A program made the translations under genes and the position numbers. Shown here piece by piece: positions 40,026 to 48,818 of a DNA stretch of 64,000 bases; position 1 is the stretch's first letter; each line of letters starts with the position of its first letter. Under the pieces are notes generated by a model that was not told where the DNA came from, did not search any database, and worked only from the letters and a program-made list of their open reading frames with translations. The DNA comes from Flavobacterium sp. (GTDB lineage: Bacteria; Bacteroidota; Bacteroidia; Flavobacteriales; Flavobacteriaceae), in NCBI RefSeq assembly GCF_024305175.1, contig NZ_JAMWYY010000003.1, positions 1 to 64,000 on the forward strand, given 5' to 3'.

Positions 40026-40087
40026 CAAGAGGTTAAATGCTTATTAAAACGGGCTGTATTTTCCTGCAAAAAGTTTAATTTCATTGC

Positions 40088-40876
40088 ATGAAGGCACAAA
40101 CTTGCGAAAAAGGAAAAGTAATAGAACTGCACCTTGATGCGCCACAACTGCATGCAGACAAAACAATATGGGTGTACCTGCCCTTTGGCTATGATAAATC
40201 AGGTAAGCACTACCCTGTTATCTACATGCATGACGGGCAAAATGTTTTTGACCATGCTGAAAGCTATAAACGCGAATGGCACGTAGAGGAAAAACTAAAT
40301 AATTTACACAGCGAAGCCATAGTGGTAGGTATAGAGCATGGCGGCAGCGTGCACCGTATAGACGAGCTTACTCCTTATAAAAACGAAGCCTATGGCGGGG
40401 GCCATGCAGATGACTACCTTGATTTTTTAATCAACATCCTGAAGCCGCATATTGACAGTACTCACCGCACCATGCCCGAAAAAGAACATACTACAATTTT
40501 CGGCAGCTCTGTTGGCGGACTCATTTCATTTTATGCGCTTTTAAAGCACCCTGAAGTATTTGGCAGTGCAGGGGTTTTCTCTCCGTCATTTTGGTTCAGC
40601 GAGGAAATTTATAAGCTGATAGAAGATACTAATGCTATAAGCGGACGTATTTACTTTATGGCAGGCGACCATGAAAGTAAAGACATGCTGCCCGATCTTG
40701 ACCGTATGGAAAAGCTTGTACTGGAGCGTGTGCAGGATAAAGGTCAGATTCATAAAAAGATAGTGCGCAACGGCAGGCACAACGAAAAGTCCTGGCGCAA
40801 ACAGTTTGCCGATGCTTACCTGTGGCTCATGCAAAATGAGATAACCGGCAGTAACAGCAACGAATTAAATATCTAA
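40088..40876 (+). CDS. Alpha/beta hydrolase-fold esterase (esterase D-like), cytoplasmic paralogue
   Basis: This 262-residue protein has the esterase D / enterochelin-esterase-like fold. The nucleophile elbow is FGSSVGG, an early YMHDGQNVFD block matches the family, the acid region is MAGDHES, and the histidine is in GRHNEKSW. It has no signal peptide. A paralogue of nearly equal length at 41333 has the same blocks in the same order but does carry a signal peptide. The stop codon overlaps the end of the minus-strand TerB-like gene by 4 bp. The substrate is unknown. Confidence 0.85.
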   Translation: MKAQTCEKGKVIELHLDAPQLHADKTIWVYLPFGYDKSGKHYPVIYMHDGQNVFDHAESYKREWHVEEKLNNLHSEAIVVGIEHGGSVHRIDELTPYKNEAYGGGHADDYLDFLINILKPHIDSTHRTMPEKEHTTIFGSSVGGLISFYALLKHPEVFGSAGVFSPSFWFSEEIYKLIEDTNAISGRIYFMAGDHESKDMLPDLDRMEKLVLERVQDKGQIHKKIVRNGRHNEKSWRKQFADAYLWLMQNEITGSNSNELNI

Positions 40877-41274
40877 TTATGCTGCGCACGGAAAAGTGCT
40901 AAAAGTATATCAGGATCTATTAATCCCGATGGTGATTTTTGCATTTCTGCGAGTACGCTGCGCATGGCAAAAGGGCTTAGTCCCATGTTAACACCCATTT
41001 CCCTTATGGCTATCTGTTCATTTGCATGCAATACACCGTCGGCATGCATTAAAAGTGCCAGCCTGTAAAACTGCAAAATACGCTGGTGTTCTGATTTTAT
41101 TATCACTTTTTCAGCTTTGTTTTCAAACAGGTTTTCAAAATCGTTTTTATCAACATTAAGCTGCGATGCCACAATACAAAGAAACTGGTGCTCCCGCTCA
41201 TGCACCTGCCCGTCAATCTGGGCAAACGCAATCATTTCTGAAAGCAGGCTTAATTTTTCTTCATAGGTGCTCAT
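40873..41274 (-). CDS. TerB-like tellurite-resistance-family protein
   Basis: This 133-residue all-alpha cytoplasmic protein fits the TerB-like fold: an N-terminal EKLSLLSEMIAFAQIDGQVHEREHQFL block and a second acidic helix pair LLMHADGVLHANEQIAIREMG. The two D-G-x-(V/L) turns with downstream acidic residues are the repeated metal-site-like element of the family. A function in this organism is not predictable. The gene ends inside the last codons of the esterase at 40088 and is divergent from the esterase at 41333. Confidence 0.75.
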   Translation of the reverse strand: MSTYEEKLSLLSEMIAFAQIDGQVHEREHQFLCIVASQLNVDKNDFENLFENKAEKVIIKSEHQRILQFYRLALLMHADGVLHANEQIAIREMGVNMGLSPFAMRSVLAEMQKSPSGLIDPDILLALFRAQHN

Positions 41275-41332
41275 GATAATTTGTATTTTTAGCTAATTTA
41301 TCTTTTTAAAGTTAAAAATCAAAGTTATTTAT

Positions 41333-42127
41333 ATGCGCCTTCTGATTTTGTTATTAACATGTGTTGCCTTCCCTGCTTTAAAAGCACAACCCTCAGCAAC
41401 GGGTACAATTACTAAAGTTACCTTACAGTCGCCTCAGCTAAATGCAGAAAGGGGCATTTATATCTACCTGCCGCATAATTACCACAGCAGCAATAAAAAA
41501 TATCCTGTAATCTATATGCACGATGCACAAAACCTGTTTGATGACAAAACAGCCTTCGCCGGAGAATGGCGGGTAGATGAAACACTCGACAGCCTGAAGG
41601 CACAGGTAATTGTTGTGGGCATTATGCACGGTAATGAAACCCGGTTAAAAGAACTCACGCCCTACCCTAACCCTGAATATGGCGGCGGCGATGCAGATGC
41701 TTATCTTGATTTTTTAGTACATACAGTAAAACCTTATATTGATAATACCTACAGAGTTAAAAAAGGCCGCAGGCACACCTATATCTTCGGCAGCTCACTC
41801 GGGGGGCTGGTATCTTATTATGCTCTGATAAAATATCCCGAAGTTTTTGCAGGCGCAGGTATCTTCTCGCCTTCTTTTTGGTTTACTGATGATATATACC
41901 GCCTGACAGAGAGCACAAAAAAGATGGACGCCAAAATATATTTCATGGCAGGCGACAGCGAAAGTGAGCAAATGGTAAGTGATGTTGAAAGAATGATAAA
42001 CCTGCTGAAGCAGAAAGTAAAAGGTAAAAACATAAAGCTGAAAATTATACCGGGCGGGAAACACAACGAAGCGCTATGGAGCAAACAATTTGCAGAAGCT
42101 TACCTATGGCTGATACAGGGCGAATAA
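41333..42127 (+). CDS. Alpha/beta hydrolase-fold esterase, secreted paralogue
   Basis: This 264-residue protein has an N-terminal signal peptide ending ALKAQ and the same esterase D-like layout as the gene at 40088: YMHDAQNLFD, FGSSLGG nucleophile elbow, MAGDSES acid region and GGKHNEALW histidine. It is predicted to act in the periplasm. The two copies share conserved blocks through their full length, so they are duplicates that have split into cytoplasmic and exported versions. Confidence 0.87.
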   Translation: MRLLILLLTCVAFPALKAQPSATGTITKVTLQSPQLNAERGIYIYLPHNYHSSNKKYPVIYMHDAQNLFDDKTAFAGEWRVDETLDSLKAQVIVVGIMHGNETRLKELTPYPNPEYGGGDADAYLDFLVHTVKPYIDNTYRVKKGRRHTYIFGSSLGGLVSYYALIKYPEVFAGAGIFSPSFWFTDDIYRLTESTKKMDAKIYFMAGDSESEQMVSDVERMINLLKQKVKGKNIKLKIIPGGKHNEALWSKQFAEAYLWLIQGE

Positions 42128-42134
42128 TATTAGC

Positions 42135-42142
42135 TACCTTTG
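42135..42142 (+). promoter_or_regulatory. -7 promoter box for the DUF1456 gene
   Basis: TACCTTTG fits TAnnTTTG and ends 13 nt before the ATG at 42156. No TTG was found 17-23 nt upstream. Confidence 0.4.
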
Positions 42143-42155
42143 CAAAAAGAGTAAC

Positions 42156-42575
42156 ATGAATAACAACGATATTTTTAAAAAGCTACGCGTTGCGCTACAG
42201 CTTAGGGATGACCAAATTGTAGAGATACTGCAACTGGTAGATTTCCGTATTTCTAAAGCTGAACTCGGCGCTTTTTTTCGTAATCAAGACCACCCAAATT
42301 ACATGGAGTGCGGCGACCAGGTACTTCGCAACTTTCTTAACGGGCTCATCATACACTTAAGGGGCACTAAAGAAAACCCTAAAAACCCTGAAGAAGTAAT
42401 AGCCAAAAATAAGGCAGGTGTAAAAACAAACACAACACCCACTGCAAAACCAGCCGGGCCTAAAAGCCAGGCAACAGGTAAAACACCATCCAAGAACAAA
42501 AACTTTAAACCTAAAAAACAAGAGCCTGTAATTGAAAAGGTAAAGTTTAATAATGGTAAGAATAAAAAGTCGTAA
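42156..42575 (+). CDS. DUF1456 family protein (YehS-like)
   Basis: This 139-residue cytoplasmic protein has an N-terminal DUF1456 domain (about 1-70: NNDIFKKLRVALQL, then ISKAELGAFFR and CGDQVLRNFLNGL). The C-terminal 60 residues are lysine/proline-rich and low in complexity, probably disordered and possibly nucleic-acid binding. E. coli YehS has two copies of this domain; only one is visible here. The function is unknown. The DUF4269 gene starts 5 bp downstream. Confidence 0.82.
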   Translation: MNNNDIFKKLRVALQLRDDQIVEILQLVDFRISKAELGAFFRNQDHPNYMECGDQVLRNFLNGLIIHLRGTKENPKNPEEVIAKNKAGVKTNTTPTAKPAGPKSQATGKTPSKNKNFKPKKQEPVIEKVKFNNGKNKKS

Positions 42576-42580
42576 AACCG

Positions 42581-43123
42581 TTGCATAAACTGGATAACAT
42601 AAACTATTTAAAATCTGGTAATGCTGTACAGCAAGAAGCATACAGGATATTGACAGTTTATAAAGTTATACATCATTTACAAAATTTCACCCCGGTACTT
42701 GCAGGTACTATTCCTTTAGAAATAAATATTGATACCAGCGACCTTGATATTGTTTGTTATTGGCAGGATAAACAAACATTTAAAGATACTGTCAGTCAGT
42801 ATTTTTCATCATTTAAAAATTATAATTTGCGGGAAGCAGATATTAACGGACACGCTTCTGTCATCGCTAACTTTGTTATAGAAGATTTCGAAATTGAAAT
42901 TTTCGGGCAAAATATTCCCGTTACCGGGCAATATGGTTATCGCCATATGGTAATTGAATATGACATACTGCAACAAAAAGGAGAAGATTTTAAAGACCGT
43001 ATCATCGAACTCAAAAAACAAGGCTATAAAACCGAGCCTGCATTTGCCATACTACTCGGGCTAAAAAATAATAATCCTTATGAAGCTTTGTTGGATTATG
43101 AGTTACATAAAAATCAGCACTAG
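42581..43123 (+). CDS. DUF4269 nucleotidyltransferase-like protein
   Basis: This 180-residue cytoplasmic protein starts at TTG, 5 bp after the previous stop; there is no suitable ATG. It matches the DUF4269 pattern: VLAGTIPLEINIDTSDLDIVCY, in which the paired aspartates (SDLDI) look like the acid pair of a nucleotidyltransferase-fold active site. Later blocks FEIEIFGQNIPV and KTEPAFAILLGL are also typical. Tight spacing suggests co-translation with the DUF1456 gene. The substrate is unknown. Confidence 0.8.
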   Translation: MHKLDNINYLKSGNAVQQEAYRILTVYKVIHHLQNFTPVLAGTIPLEINIDTSDLDIVCYWQDKQTFKDTVSQYFSSFKNYNLREADINGHASVIANFVIEDFEIEIFGQNIPVTGQYGYRHMVIEYDILQQKGEDFKDRIIELKKQGYKTEPAFAILLGLKNNNPYEALLDYELHKNQH

Positions 43124-43201
43124 TTTTTAACAGATATATAAAACCCTCCTAAAATAATGTTAACTAACACTTTGTTAAACAAGCGTTAAGGCATGGTTTT
43201 G

Positions 43202-43209
43202 TAATTTTG
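43202..43209 (+). promoter_or_regulatory. -7 promoter box for the trehalose gene
   Basis: TAATTTTG fits TAnnTTTG. The TTTG at 43171-43174 is 27 nt upstream, longer than usual, so the -33 assignment is open. The leader would be about 37 nt. Confidence 0.4.
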
Positions 43210-43252
43210 AAGGTAATCGTTCCGCTACTTCCTTAGCGGCAAAACACCTTAC

Positions 43253-45439
43253 ATGAAAATCATTACAGTATCTTACAGGCTGCCACTATCAATAAAAAAA
43301 CAAAAGCAAAAAGTAAAAATTACACAAAGCTCTGGCGGGCTTGCTACAGCAATATTATCGTATTCGGAGAAAAGCAATGTAAACCTTACATGGGTGGGTG
43401 TTGCCGATTTTGACAAAACCACGTGGGAAGAAAACAAAGACAGGTATGAAAAGAATTTTGAAATAGAGCCTGTTTTTTTAGATAAGCAGCTTAACCGACA
43501 ATTTTACAATGTTTTCAGTAATTCGGTACTGTGGGCGCTTTTTCATTACTTCCCGTCTTTTGTGGAGTATACCGACTATGGGTTTGAAGCATACAAAGCT
43601 GCAAACGAAATTGTTGCCGAAAAAATAAACAGTATTTATGAACCGGGCGATATTGTATGGATTCACGACTACCACTTTTTAGGACTGCCAAAGCTGGTTC
43701 GTGAATACCACCCTGATGCTAAAATCGGTTTTTTCCTGCACATACCATTTCCTAATTTTGAGATTTTCAGGATACTGCCCAACAAAGCCAAAAAATACAT
43801 TCTTGAAGGAATACTCGGCAGTAACGTTGCAGGCTTCCATACCTGGGATAACACCATCCATTTTACAGAATGTGTAGAAAAGATAATGGGCATACCGCAT
43901 AAAAATTTCCTTTTCAGCCAGGACTCGCACCGCACAAAAGCAGGCTCCTTCCCTATCAGTATCGATTTTAATAAGTTTTACGATGCTTTCGACAAAGAAA
44001 GGGTTATTGCCCTTCGCGATGAAATTAAAGAGCTGTATGGCGATAAAAAGATCATTTTTTCGGTTGACAGACTCGATTATACTAAAGGCATAACCAACAG
44101 GCTTAATGCTTTTGAGAAATTCCTGCAAAAATATCCTGAATGGAAAGAAAAAGTAGTATTCCTGCTGGTGTTGGTGCCATCAAGGGAAGAAATAAAGAAG
44201 TACGGCGAACGCAAACGTATGATAGAGCTTAACATAGGCCGCATTAACGGTAATATGGGCAACTATAAATGGACACCTATCGTGTACCAGTACCAGTCGG
44301 TTGATTTTGATAAGCTCATAGCGCTTTACACAAGTGCAGATGTAGCACTTATATCGCCTGTGCGCGACGGAATGAACCTTGTAGCAAAAGAGTATGTGGC
44401 ATCAAGAAAAGACCTGCGTGGGGCGCTTATTTTAAGCAGTATGGCAGGTGCAGCCAAAGAACTTAAGGAAGCTATCACAATAAACCCGTTTGATGCCGAG
44501 ATGATTGCTGACAAGCTATACTACTCCCTTAACATGGAAGAAGAAGAACAGGCGCGCAGGCTGGAACGCATGCAACGTTACCTGCAAAAACATGATGTAT
44601 TCAGGTGGGCATCACGATTTTTAGAAGAAACGGAAGATATACACAAACGCGACAGCAAGGCAAAAGCATTACACGGCGAAGAACGTGACCTATTTTTACA
44701 AAAGTTTGAAAATGCGGAAAAAAGGCTGCTGCTGCTCGATTTTGACGGCACACTGGTAAACCTGCAGGCAAGGCCGGAAATGGCAGTGCCGGGTCAGGAT
44801 GTGCTGGAAACGCTGGCACACCTTTCGGCAGACACTAAAAATGAGGTATGGATAGTAAGCGGGCGTAACCGTGAATTTCTTCAGGAACATTTGGGGCACC
44901 TTAACATTGGAATGATTGCCGAGCATGGCGGCTATATTAAAAATACAGAATGGGAACCTGTTATTACAGGTACGCCGGAATGGAAAGAGCAGGTTATTGA
45001 TATTATGCAGGATTATGTAGATACCAATGTTGAAAGCTTTGTAGAGGTTAAAGAGTTTGGTGTGGCATGGCATTACCGCAATGTAGATGAAAAGCAGGGC
45101 TTTAACGCCAGCCGTGAACTGCTGATGCTGCTTAAAAATTATATGCACAACACCCCAACCCAGATTATTGACGGAAACAAGGTAATAGAGGTAAAACACT
45201 ATATGGCGCACAAAGGCACTACCTGTAAGAACAATGTTTTGTGCGGTGAGCATGATTTTGTAATTGCCTTTGGCGATGATAAAACAGACGAAGACCTTTT
45301 TGAATTGCTTACAGGCGAAAATGAATATTCTGTAAAAGTGGGTAAAGGCAATACTGCTGCCAGGTACAGGCTGGAGAGTGTTGAGGAAGTATTGGCTTTT
45401 TTAAAAGAGCTGGAGAAGAGTTTAGAATTTGAAAAGTGA
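43253..45439 (+). CDS. Bifunctional trehalose-6-phosphate synthase / phosphatase
   Basis: This 728-residue fused enzyme makes trehalose from UDP-glucose and glucose-6-phosphate. The N-terminal GT20 (OtsA-type) domain covers about 1-470: VWIHDYHFLGLP, FFLHIPFPNFEIFR, FSVDRLDYTKG, and the C-terminal SPVRDGMNLVAKEYVA. From about 490 a HAD-type phosphatase (OtsB-type) begins with LLLLDFDGTLV, whose first Asp is the nucleophile, and closes with AFGDDKTDEDLF. All key motifs are intact, so both activities are expected. Trehalose serves as an osmo- and desiccation protectant. The gene stands alone with a bidirectional terminator after it. Confidence 0.96.
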   Translation: MKIITVSYRLPLSIKKQKQKVKITQSSGGLATAILSYSEKSNVNLTWVGVADFDKTTWEENKDRYEKNFEIEPVFLDKQLNRQFYNVFSNSVLWALFHYFPSFVEYTDYGFEAYKAANEIVAEKINSIYEPGDIVWIHDYHFLGLPKLVREYHPDAKIGFFLHIPFPNFEIFRILPNKAKKYILEGILGSNVAGFHTWDNTIHFTECVEKIMGIPHKNFLFSQDSHRTKAGSFPISIDFNKFYDAFDKERVIALRDEIKELYGDKKIIFSVDRLDYTKGITNRLNAFEKFLQKYPEWKEKVVFLLVLVPSREEIKKYGERKRMIELNIGRINGNMGNYKWTPIVYQYQSVDFDKLIALYTSADVALISPVRDGMNLVAKEYVASRKDLRGALILSSMAGAAKELKEAITINPFDAEMIADKLYYSLNMEEEEQARRLERMQRYLQKHDVFRWASRFLEETEDIHKRDSKAKALHGEERDLFLQKFENAEKRLLLLDFDGTLVNLQARPEMAVPGQDVLETLAHLSADTKNEVWIVSGRNREFLQEHLGHLNIGMIAEHGGYIKNTEWEPVITGTPEWKEQVIDIMQDYVDTNVESFVEVKEFGVAWHYRNVDEKQGFNASRELLMLLKNYMHNTPTQIIDGNKVIEVKHYMAHKGTTCKNNVLCGEHDFVIAFGDDKTDEDLFELLTGENEYSVKVGKGNTAARYRLESVEEVLAFLKELEKSLEFEK

Positions 45440-45566
45440 AGGTGAAAGTTCGATAATGTCAAACAGAAACCGAACAATGAAGCGGAAACATCTGCCAAGG
45501 AAGTTTAAAAATATTCGGTAAATTTTCTTTTTCATAGTTAATTAATCCATTATTATAAAAAACGAA

Positions 45567-45594
45567 AAAGCCCTCGCAAAATTGTGAGGGCTTT
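45567..45594. terminator. Bidirectional terminator between the trehalose gene and sucC
   Basis: AAAGCCCTC (45567-45575) and GAGGGCTTT (45586-45594) form the stem, extended inward by CAA/TTG. T runs follow on both strands, so it serves both convergent genes. Confidence 0.88.
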
Positions 45595-45618
45595 CTTGTA
45601 TTTTAGAATATTATTGTA

Positions 45619-46812
45619 TTAGCTCAAAGCCGCTTTTACCTGGTCTGCAGCTTCCTGGAATAAGGTAGCTGAAAGGATAGGCATGCCGGAGTTATCTATA
45701 AGTTCTTTTGCTATCTCGGCATTTGTACCCTGTAAACGCACAATAATCGGCACTTTAATAGAGTCGCCCATGTTCTTGTAAGCGTCAACCACACCCTGGG
45801 CAACACGGTCGCAACGAACAATACCACCAAAAATGTTGATAAGTATGGCTTTTACGTTCGGGTCACGAAGGATGATACGGAAAGCTGTTTCAACCCTTTT
45901 TGCATCGGCAGTACCACCCACGTCAAGAAAGTTAGCCGGCTCAAAGCCTGCATATTTAATAAGGTCCATCGTTGCCATTGCAAGACCTGCACCGTTAACC
46001 ATACAGCCTACGGTACCATCAAGGTCAACATAGTTAAGCCCTACTTCTTTTGCCTCAACCTCAATTGGGTTTTCTTCACGCACATCGCGCATATCGGCAT
46101 ATTTCTTTTGCCTGTAAAGAGCGTTGTCATCAAGCACCACTTTAGCATCTACGGCAAGTATCTTGTTGTCTGAAGTTTTAAGAACCGGGTTTATCTCGAA
46201 AAGAGATGCATCGCTTTCTGTGTAAGCTTTGTAAAGCGCGTGTACAAACTGTACCATTTCTTTAAAAGCGTTGCCCGAAAGGCCAAGGTTAAACGCAATC
46301 CTCCTTGACTGGAATCCCTGTAACCCTATGGCCGGGTCTATTTCTTCTGTAAATATCAGGTGAGGTGTTTTTTCGGCAACTTCTTCTATATCCATACCGC
46401 CTTCGGTAGAGTACATGATCATGTTGCGGCCTTTACCCCTGTTAAGGAGTATAGACATATAAAACTCTGAAGTTTCACTTTCTCCGGGATAGTAAACATC
46501 TTCGGCAATAAGTACTTTGTGTACTTTTTTACCTGTAGGGGGAGTTTGCGGCGTGATAAGGTCCATACCTATAATCTGCTCGGCAAGCTCTTCTACCTGC
46601 TGAAGGTTTTTTGCAAGCTTAACGCCACCGCCTTTACCGCGTCCTCCGGCATGTATCTGTGCCTTAATAACGTGCCACTGAGTACCTGTTTCTGCTGTAA
46701 GTTCTTTTGCAGCGGCAACGGCCTCAACTGGATTGTTGGCAACAATACCTTTCTGAACGCGAACGCCATGGCTGGCAAGTATTTCTTTTCCCTGATATTC
46801 GTGTAAATTCAT
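45619..46812 (-). CDS. sucC: Succinate-CoA ligase (ADP-forming) subunit beta
   Basis: This 397-residue subunit pairs with SucD to convert succinyl-CoA to succinate with ATP formation in the TCA cycle. The start is set at MNLHEYQGKEIL, the near-universal N-terminus; an in-frame start 54 bases upstream would add an unsupported extension. The ATP-grasp domain includes KAQIHAGGRGKGGGVKLA, and the C-terminal CoA-ligase domain has MVNGAGLAMATMDLI, NFLDVGGTA and INIFGGIVRCD. It is full length. sucD is not adjacent in the window. Confidence 0.97.
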   Translation of the reverse strand: MNLHEYQGKEILASHGVRVQKGIVANNPVEAVAAAKELTAETGTQWHVIKAQIHAGGRGKGGGVKLAKNLQQVEELAEQIIGMDLITPQTPPTGKKVHKVLIAEDVYYPGESETSEFYMSILLNRGKGRNMIMYSTEGGMDIEEVAEKTPHLIFTEEIDPAIGLQGFQSRRIAFNLGLSGNAFKEMVQFVHALYKAYTESDASLFEINPVLKTSDNKILAVDAKVVLDDNALYRQKKYADMRDVREENPIEVEAKEVGLNYVDLDGTVGCMVNGAGLAMATMDLIKYAGFEPANFLDVGGTADAKRVETAFRIILRDPNVKAILINIFGGIVRCDRVAQGVVDAYKNMGDSIKVPIIVRLQGTNAEIAKELIDNSGMPILSATLFQEAADQVKAALS

Positions 46813-46843
46813 AATTAATGCGTTTATCTTATTAAAAGTGGAA

Positions 46844-46851
46844 CAAAAATA
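46844..46851 (-). promoter_or_regulatory. -7 promoter box of sucC
   Basis: On the minus strand TATTTTTG fits TAnnTTTG, 31 nt before the sucC ATG. No TTG at the usual distance was found. Confidence 0.35.
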
Positions 46852-46974
46852 GCAAAATACATCCAATGGCTGAAAGTATTTTTAAAAATTTTACTGCTAA
46901 AAAGCTATAGATAACAATTACTAAACGCAACCAAACTTTAAGCGCTGCATCTTTATAAATAAAAACCTTAAATC

Positions 46975-47397
46975 ATGAAAACAAAACTTTTGTCCGTTGT
47001 GCTGTTTGCCCTTTTGTTTATATCCTGTTCTGATGATGACAGAAGGCTACCCTACTCTGGTGAGCCGTTAGAGCCGGCAACATGGCAGCTTGTAAACGTT
47101 AGCGGCTCTATAGCCGGTATTGATGACGATTTTGAAGCTGGTGCAGTGAAATGGACTTTTAATACGGATAATACGGTAACCGTAGTAAATACTAATACCG
47201 ATGAGGCAAAGACTGATTTCTTCGACTCGGGTAATTATACTTACGGATATGTGGAGAACACAGACTCTCCCGAAGCCTGCCAGAATACTATAAAGATCTC
47301 CAACATTGATTTTGGATGTGTAAACGTGACAGGAAACACTATGCGTTTTACACAGCCTTATGCTGATGGCTACATACTGACTTTTGAAAGAATATAA
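46975..47397 (+). CDS. Small lipoprotein, lipocalin-like
   Basis: This 140-residue lipoprotein has a lipobox ending FISC. The residues after the cysteine are SDDDRR, an acidic patch like the Bacteroidota lipoprotein export signal that directs lipoproteins to the cell surface. The mature part resembles small lipocalin-like proteins (TWQLVNVSGS at the start and VKWTFNTDNTVTV), with two cysteines that could pair. The ligand is unknown. It lies between sucC and lysA, divergent from sucC. Confidence 0.7.
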   Translation: MKTKLLSVVLFALLFISCSDDDRRLPYSGEPLEPATWQLVNVSGSIAGIDDDFEAGAVKWTFNTDNTVTVVNTNTDEAKTDFFDSGNYTYGYVENTDSPEACQNTIKISNIDFGCVNVTGNTMRFTQPYADGYILTFERI

Positions 47398-47403
47398 ATA
47401 TTA

Positions 47404-47433
47404 TTGTTACATTTATAACATTTTGTTACATTT
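47404..47433. promoter_or_regulatory. Possible operator upstream of lysA
   Basis: A direct repeat, TTGTTACATTT at 47404-47414 and 47423-47433, overlaps the dyad TAACA-TTT-TGTTA (47416-47428). It ends 21 nt before the lysA -33 element. Confidence 0.35.
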
Positions 47434-47454
47434 TGTGAAAGAGTTGTCAGCATC

Positions 47455-47485
47455 TTGTACCGCAGGAATTTGCAGTTTAATTTTG
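47455..47485 (+). promoter_or_regulatory. lysA promoter
   Basis: TTG (47455-47457), 20-nt spacer, TAATTTTG (47478-47485). This is an excellent Bacteroidota promoter. It leaves only about 6 nt of leader before the first ATG. Confidence 0.75.
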
Positions 47486-47498
47486 CTGCAAATTATTA

Positions 47499-48731
47499 AT
47501 GATGGAAACTACACATTTATTGCAGCTTGCCGAAGAATTCGGGAGTCCGCTTTATATATATGATGCTGCAAAAATAGAAGCGCAGTATAACAGGCTTACA
47601 AATGCTTTTAGCAAAGTAAACGGCCTTCGTATCAATTATGCTGTAAAGGCACTCAGCAACATTTCAGTGCTTAAGTTCCTGAAACAGTTAGGCTCCGGGC
47701 TTGATACCGTTTCCATACAGGAAGTACAGTTAGGGCTTATGGCAGGTTATGCCCCCGAAAAGATTATATATACACCGAATGGTGTATCTATGGAAGAAAT
47801 CGAGGAGGTAGCCGCACTTGATGTCCAAATAAATATTGATAACCTCAGTATCCTGGAACAGTTTGGCACAAAGCATCCTTCAACGCCCGTTTGCATACGT
47901 ATTAACCCGCATGTAATGGCAGGGGGCAACAGCAACATATCTGTAGGGCATATCGACAGTAAATTCGGTATATCCATACACCAAATGCCGCACCTGCTGC
48001 GCATTGTAGAAAATACAGGTATGCACATAAACGGTATTCATATGCATACCGGCAGCGATATACTGGATATAGAGGTATTTTTATATGCCGCCGAAATACT
48101 GTTTAAAGCAGCTTCCAACTTTAAAGAACTGGATTTCATCGACTTTGGAAGCGGCTTTAAAGTACCCTACAAAAAAGATGATATACAAACCAATGTAGAA
48201 GAGTTGGGCAAAAAGCTGACTAAGCGTTTTAACAGCTTCTGTAAAGAATACGGGCGCGATTTAACCCTTTGTTTTGAGCCGGGTAAATTTCTTGTAAGTG
48301 AAGCCGGTTACTTCCTTGCAAAGGTTAATGTGGTTAAACAAACTACATCTACTGTTTTTGCTGGGATTGACAGTGGCTTTAACCACCTGATACGCCCCAT
48401 GCTCTATGGCTCATACCACCATATCGAGAACCTGAGCAACCCAAAAGGCAAAGAGCGTTTTTACAGCATAGTAGGCTATATATGTGAAACTGACACCTTT
48501 GGCAACAACCGCCGCATTGCCGAAATTAAAGAAGGTGATATTTTATGCTTTCGTAATGCCGGGGCATACTGCTTTAGTATGGCAAGCAATTACAACTCGC
48601 GCACCCGCCCTGCTGAGGTGCTCTGGCTAAACGGCAAAGGCCACCTGATACGCGAAAGGGAAACGTTTGATGATATTATACGCAGGCAGGTAGTGCTCGA
48701 TTTTGATGCTGTCCCTGCACTTGCAGAGTAA
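47499..48731 (+). CDS. lysA: Diaminopimelate decarboxylase
   Basis: This 410-residue PLP enzyme converts meso-diaminopimelate to lysine and CO2, the last step of lysine synthesis. It has the alanine-racemase-like barrel with PLP lysine in NYAVKALSN (Lys50), IHMHTGSDI, the glycine-rich DFGSGFKVPY, and the C-terminal FEPGKFLVSEAG. CETDTFGNNR supplies the conserved catalytic cysteine, and FRNAGAYCFSMASNYNSR the final PLP contacts. Two adjacent ATGs (47499 and 47502) could both serve. The promoter is immediately upstream. Confidence 0.96.
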   Translation: MMETTHLLQLAEEFGSPLYIYDAAKIEAQYNRLTNAFSKVNGLRINYAVKALSNISVLKFLKQLGSGLDTVSIQEVQLGLMAGYAPEKIIYTPNGVSMEEIEEVAALDVQINIDNLSILEQFGTKHPSTPVCIRINPHVMAGGNSNISVGHIDSKFGISIHQMPHLLRIVENTGMHINGIHMHTGSDILDIEVFLYAAEILFKAASNFKELDFIDFGSGFKVPYKKDDIQTNVEELGKKLTKRFNSFCKEYGRDLTLCFEPGKFLVSEAGYFLAKVNVVKQTTSTVFAGIDSGFNHLIRPMLYGSYHHIENLSNPKGKERFYSIVGYICETDTFGNNRRIAEIKEGDILCFRNAGAYCFSMASNYNSRTRPAEVLWLNGKGHLIRERETFDDIIRRQVVLDFDAVPALAE

Positions 48732-48759
48732 ATTCAATCAGGTTATATATTTACTTTAC

Positions 48760-48793
48760 GAAAACCCACCATACAGGCGGGTTTTCTTTTTTT
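48760..48793 (+). terminator. Intrinsic terminator of lysA
   Basis: GAAAACCC (48760-48767) pairs with GGGTTTTC (48779-48786); a CC/GG pair extends it past one mismatch. Seven T follow. Confidence 0.85.
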
Positions 48794-48805
48794 GGATTTA
48801 TTGGT

Positions 48806-48813
48806 TAGCTTTG
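48806..48813 (+). promoter_or_regulatory. -7 promoter box that fixes the next start codon
   Basis: TAGCTTTG ends 5 nt before the ATG at 48819. It implies a near-leaderless transcript and rules out the in-frame upstream start at 48792, which would not be transcribed. Confidence 0.5.
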
Positions 48814-48818
48814 CAACT

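Noticed and set aside
44696..45253. A 185-codon minus-strand frame inside the trehalose gene
   Set aside because: It overlaps the intact phosphatase domain and has no recognisable features.
46813..46866. An upstream extension of sucC by 18 codons
   Set aside because: SucC proteins begin at MNLHEYQ; the extension would also cross the likely promoter box.
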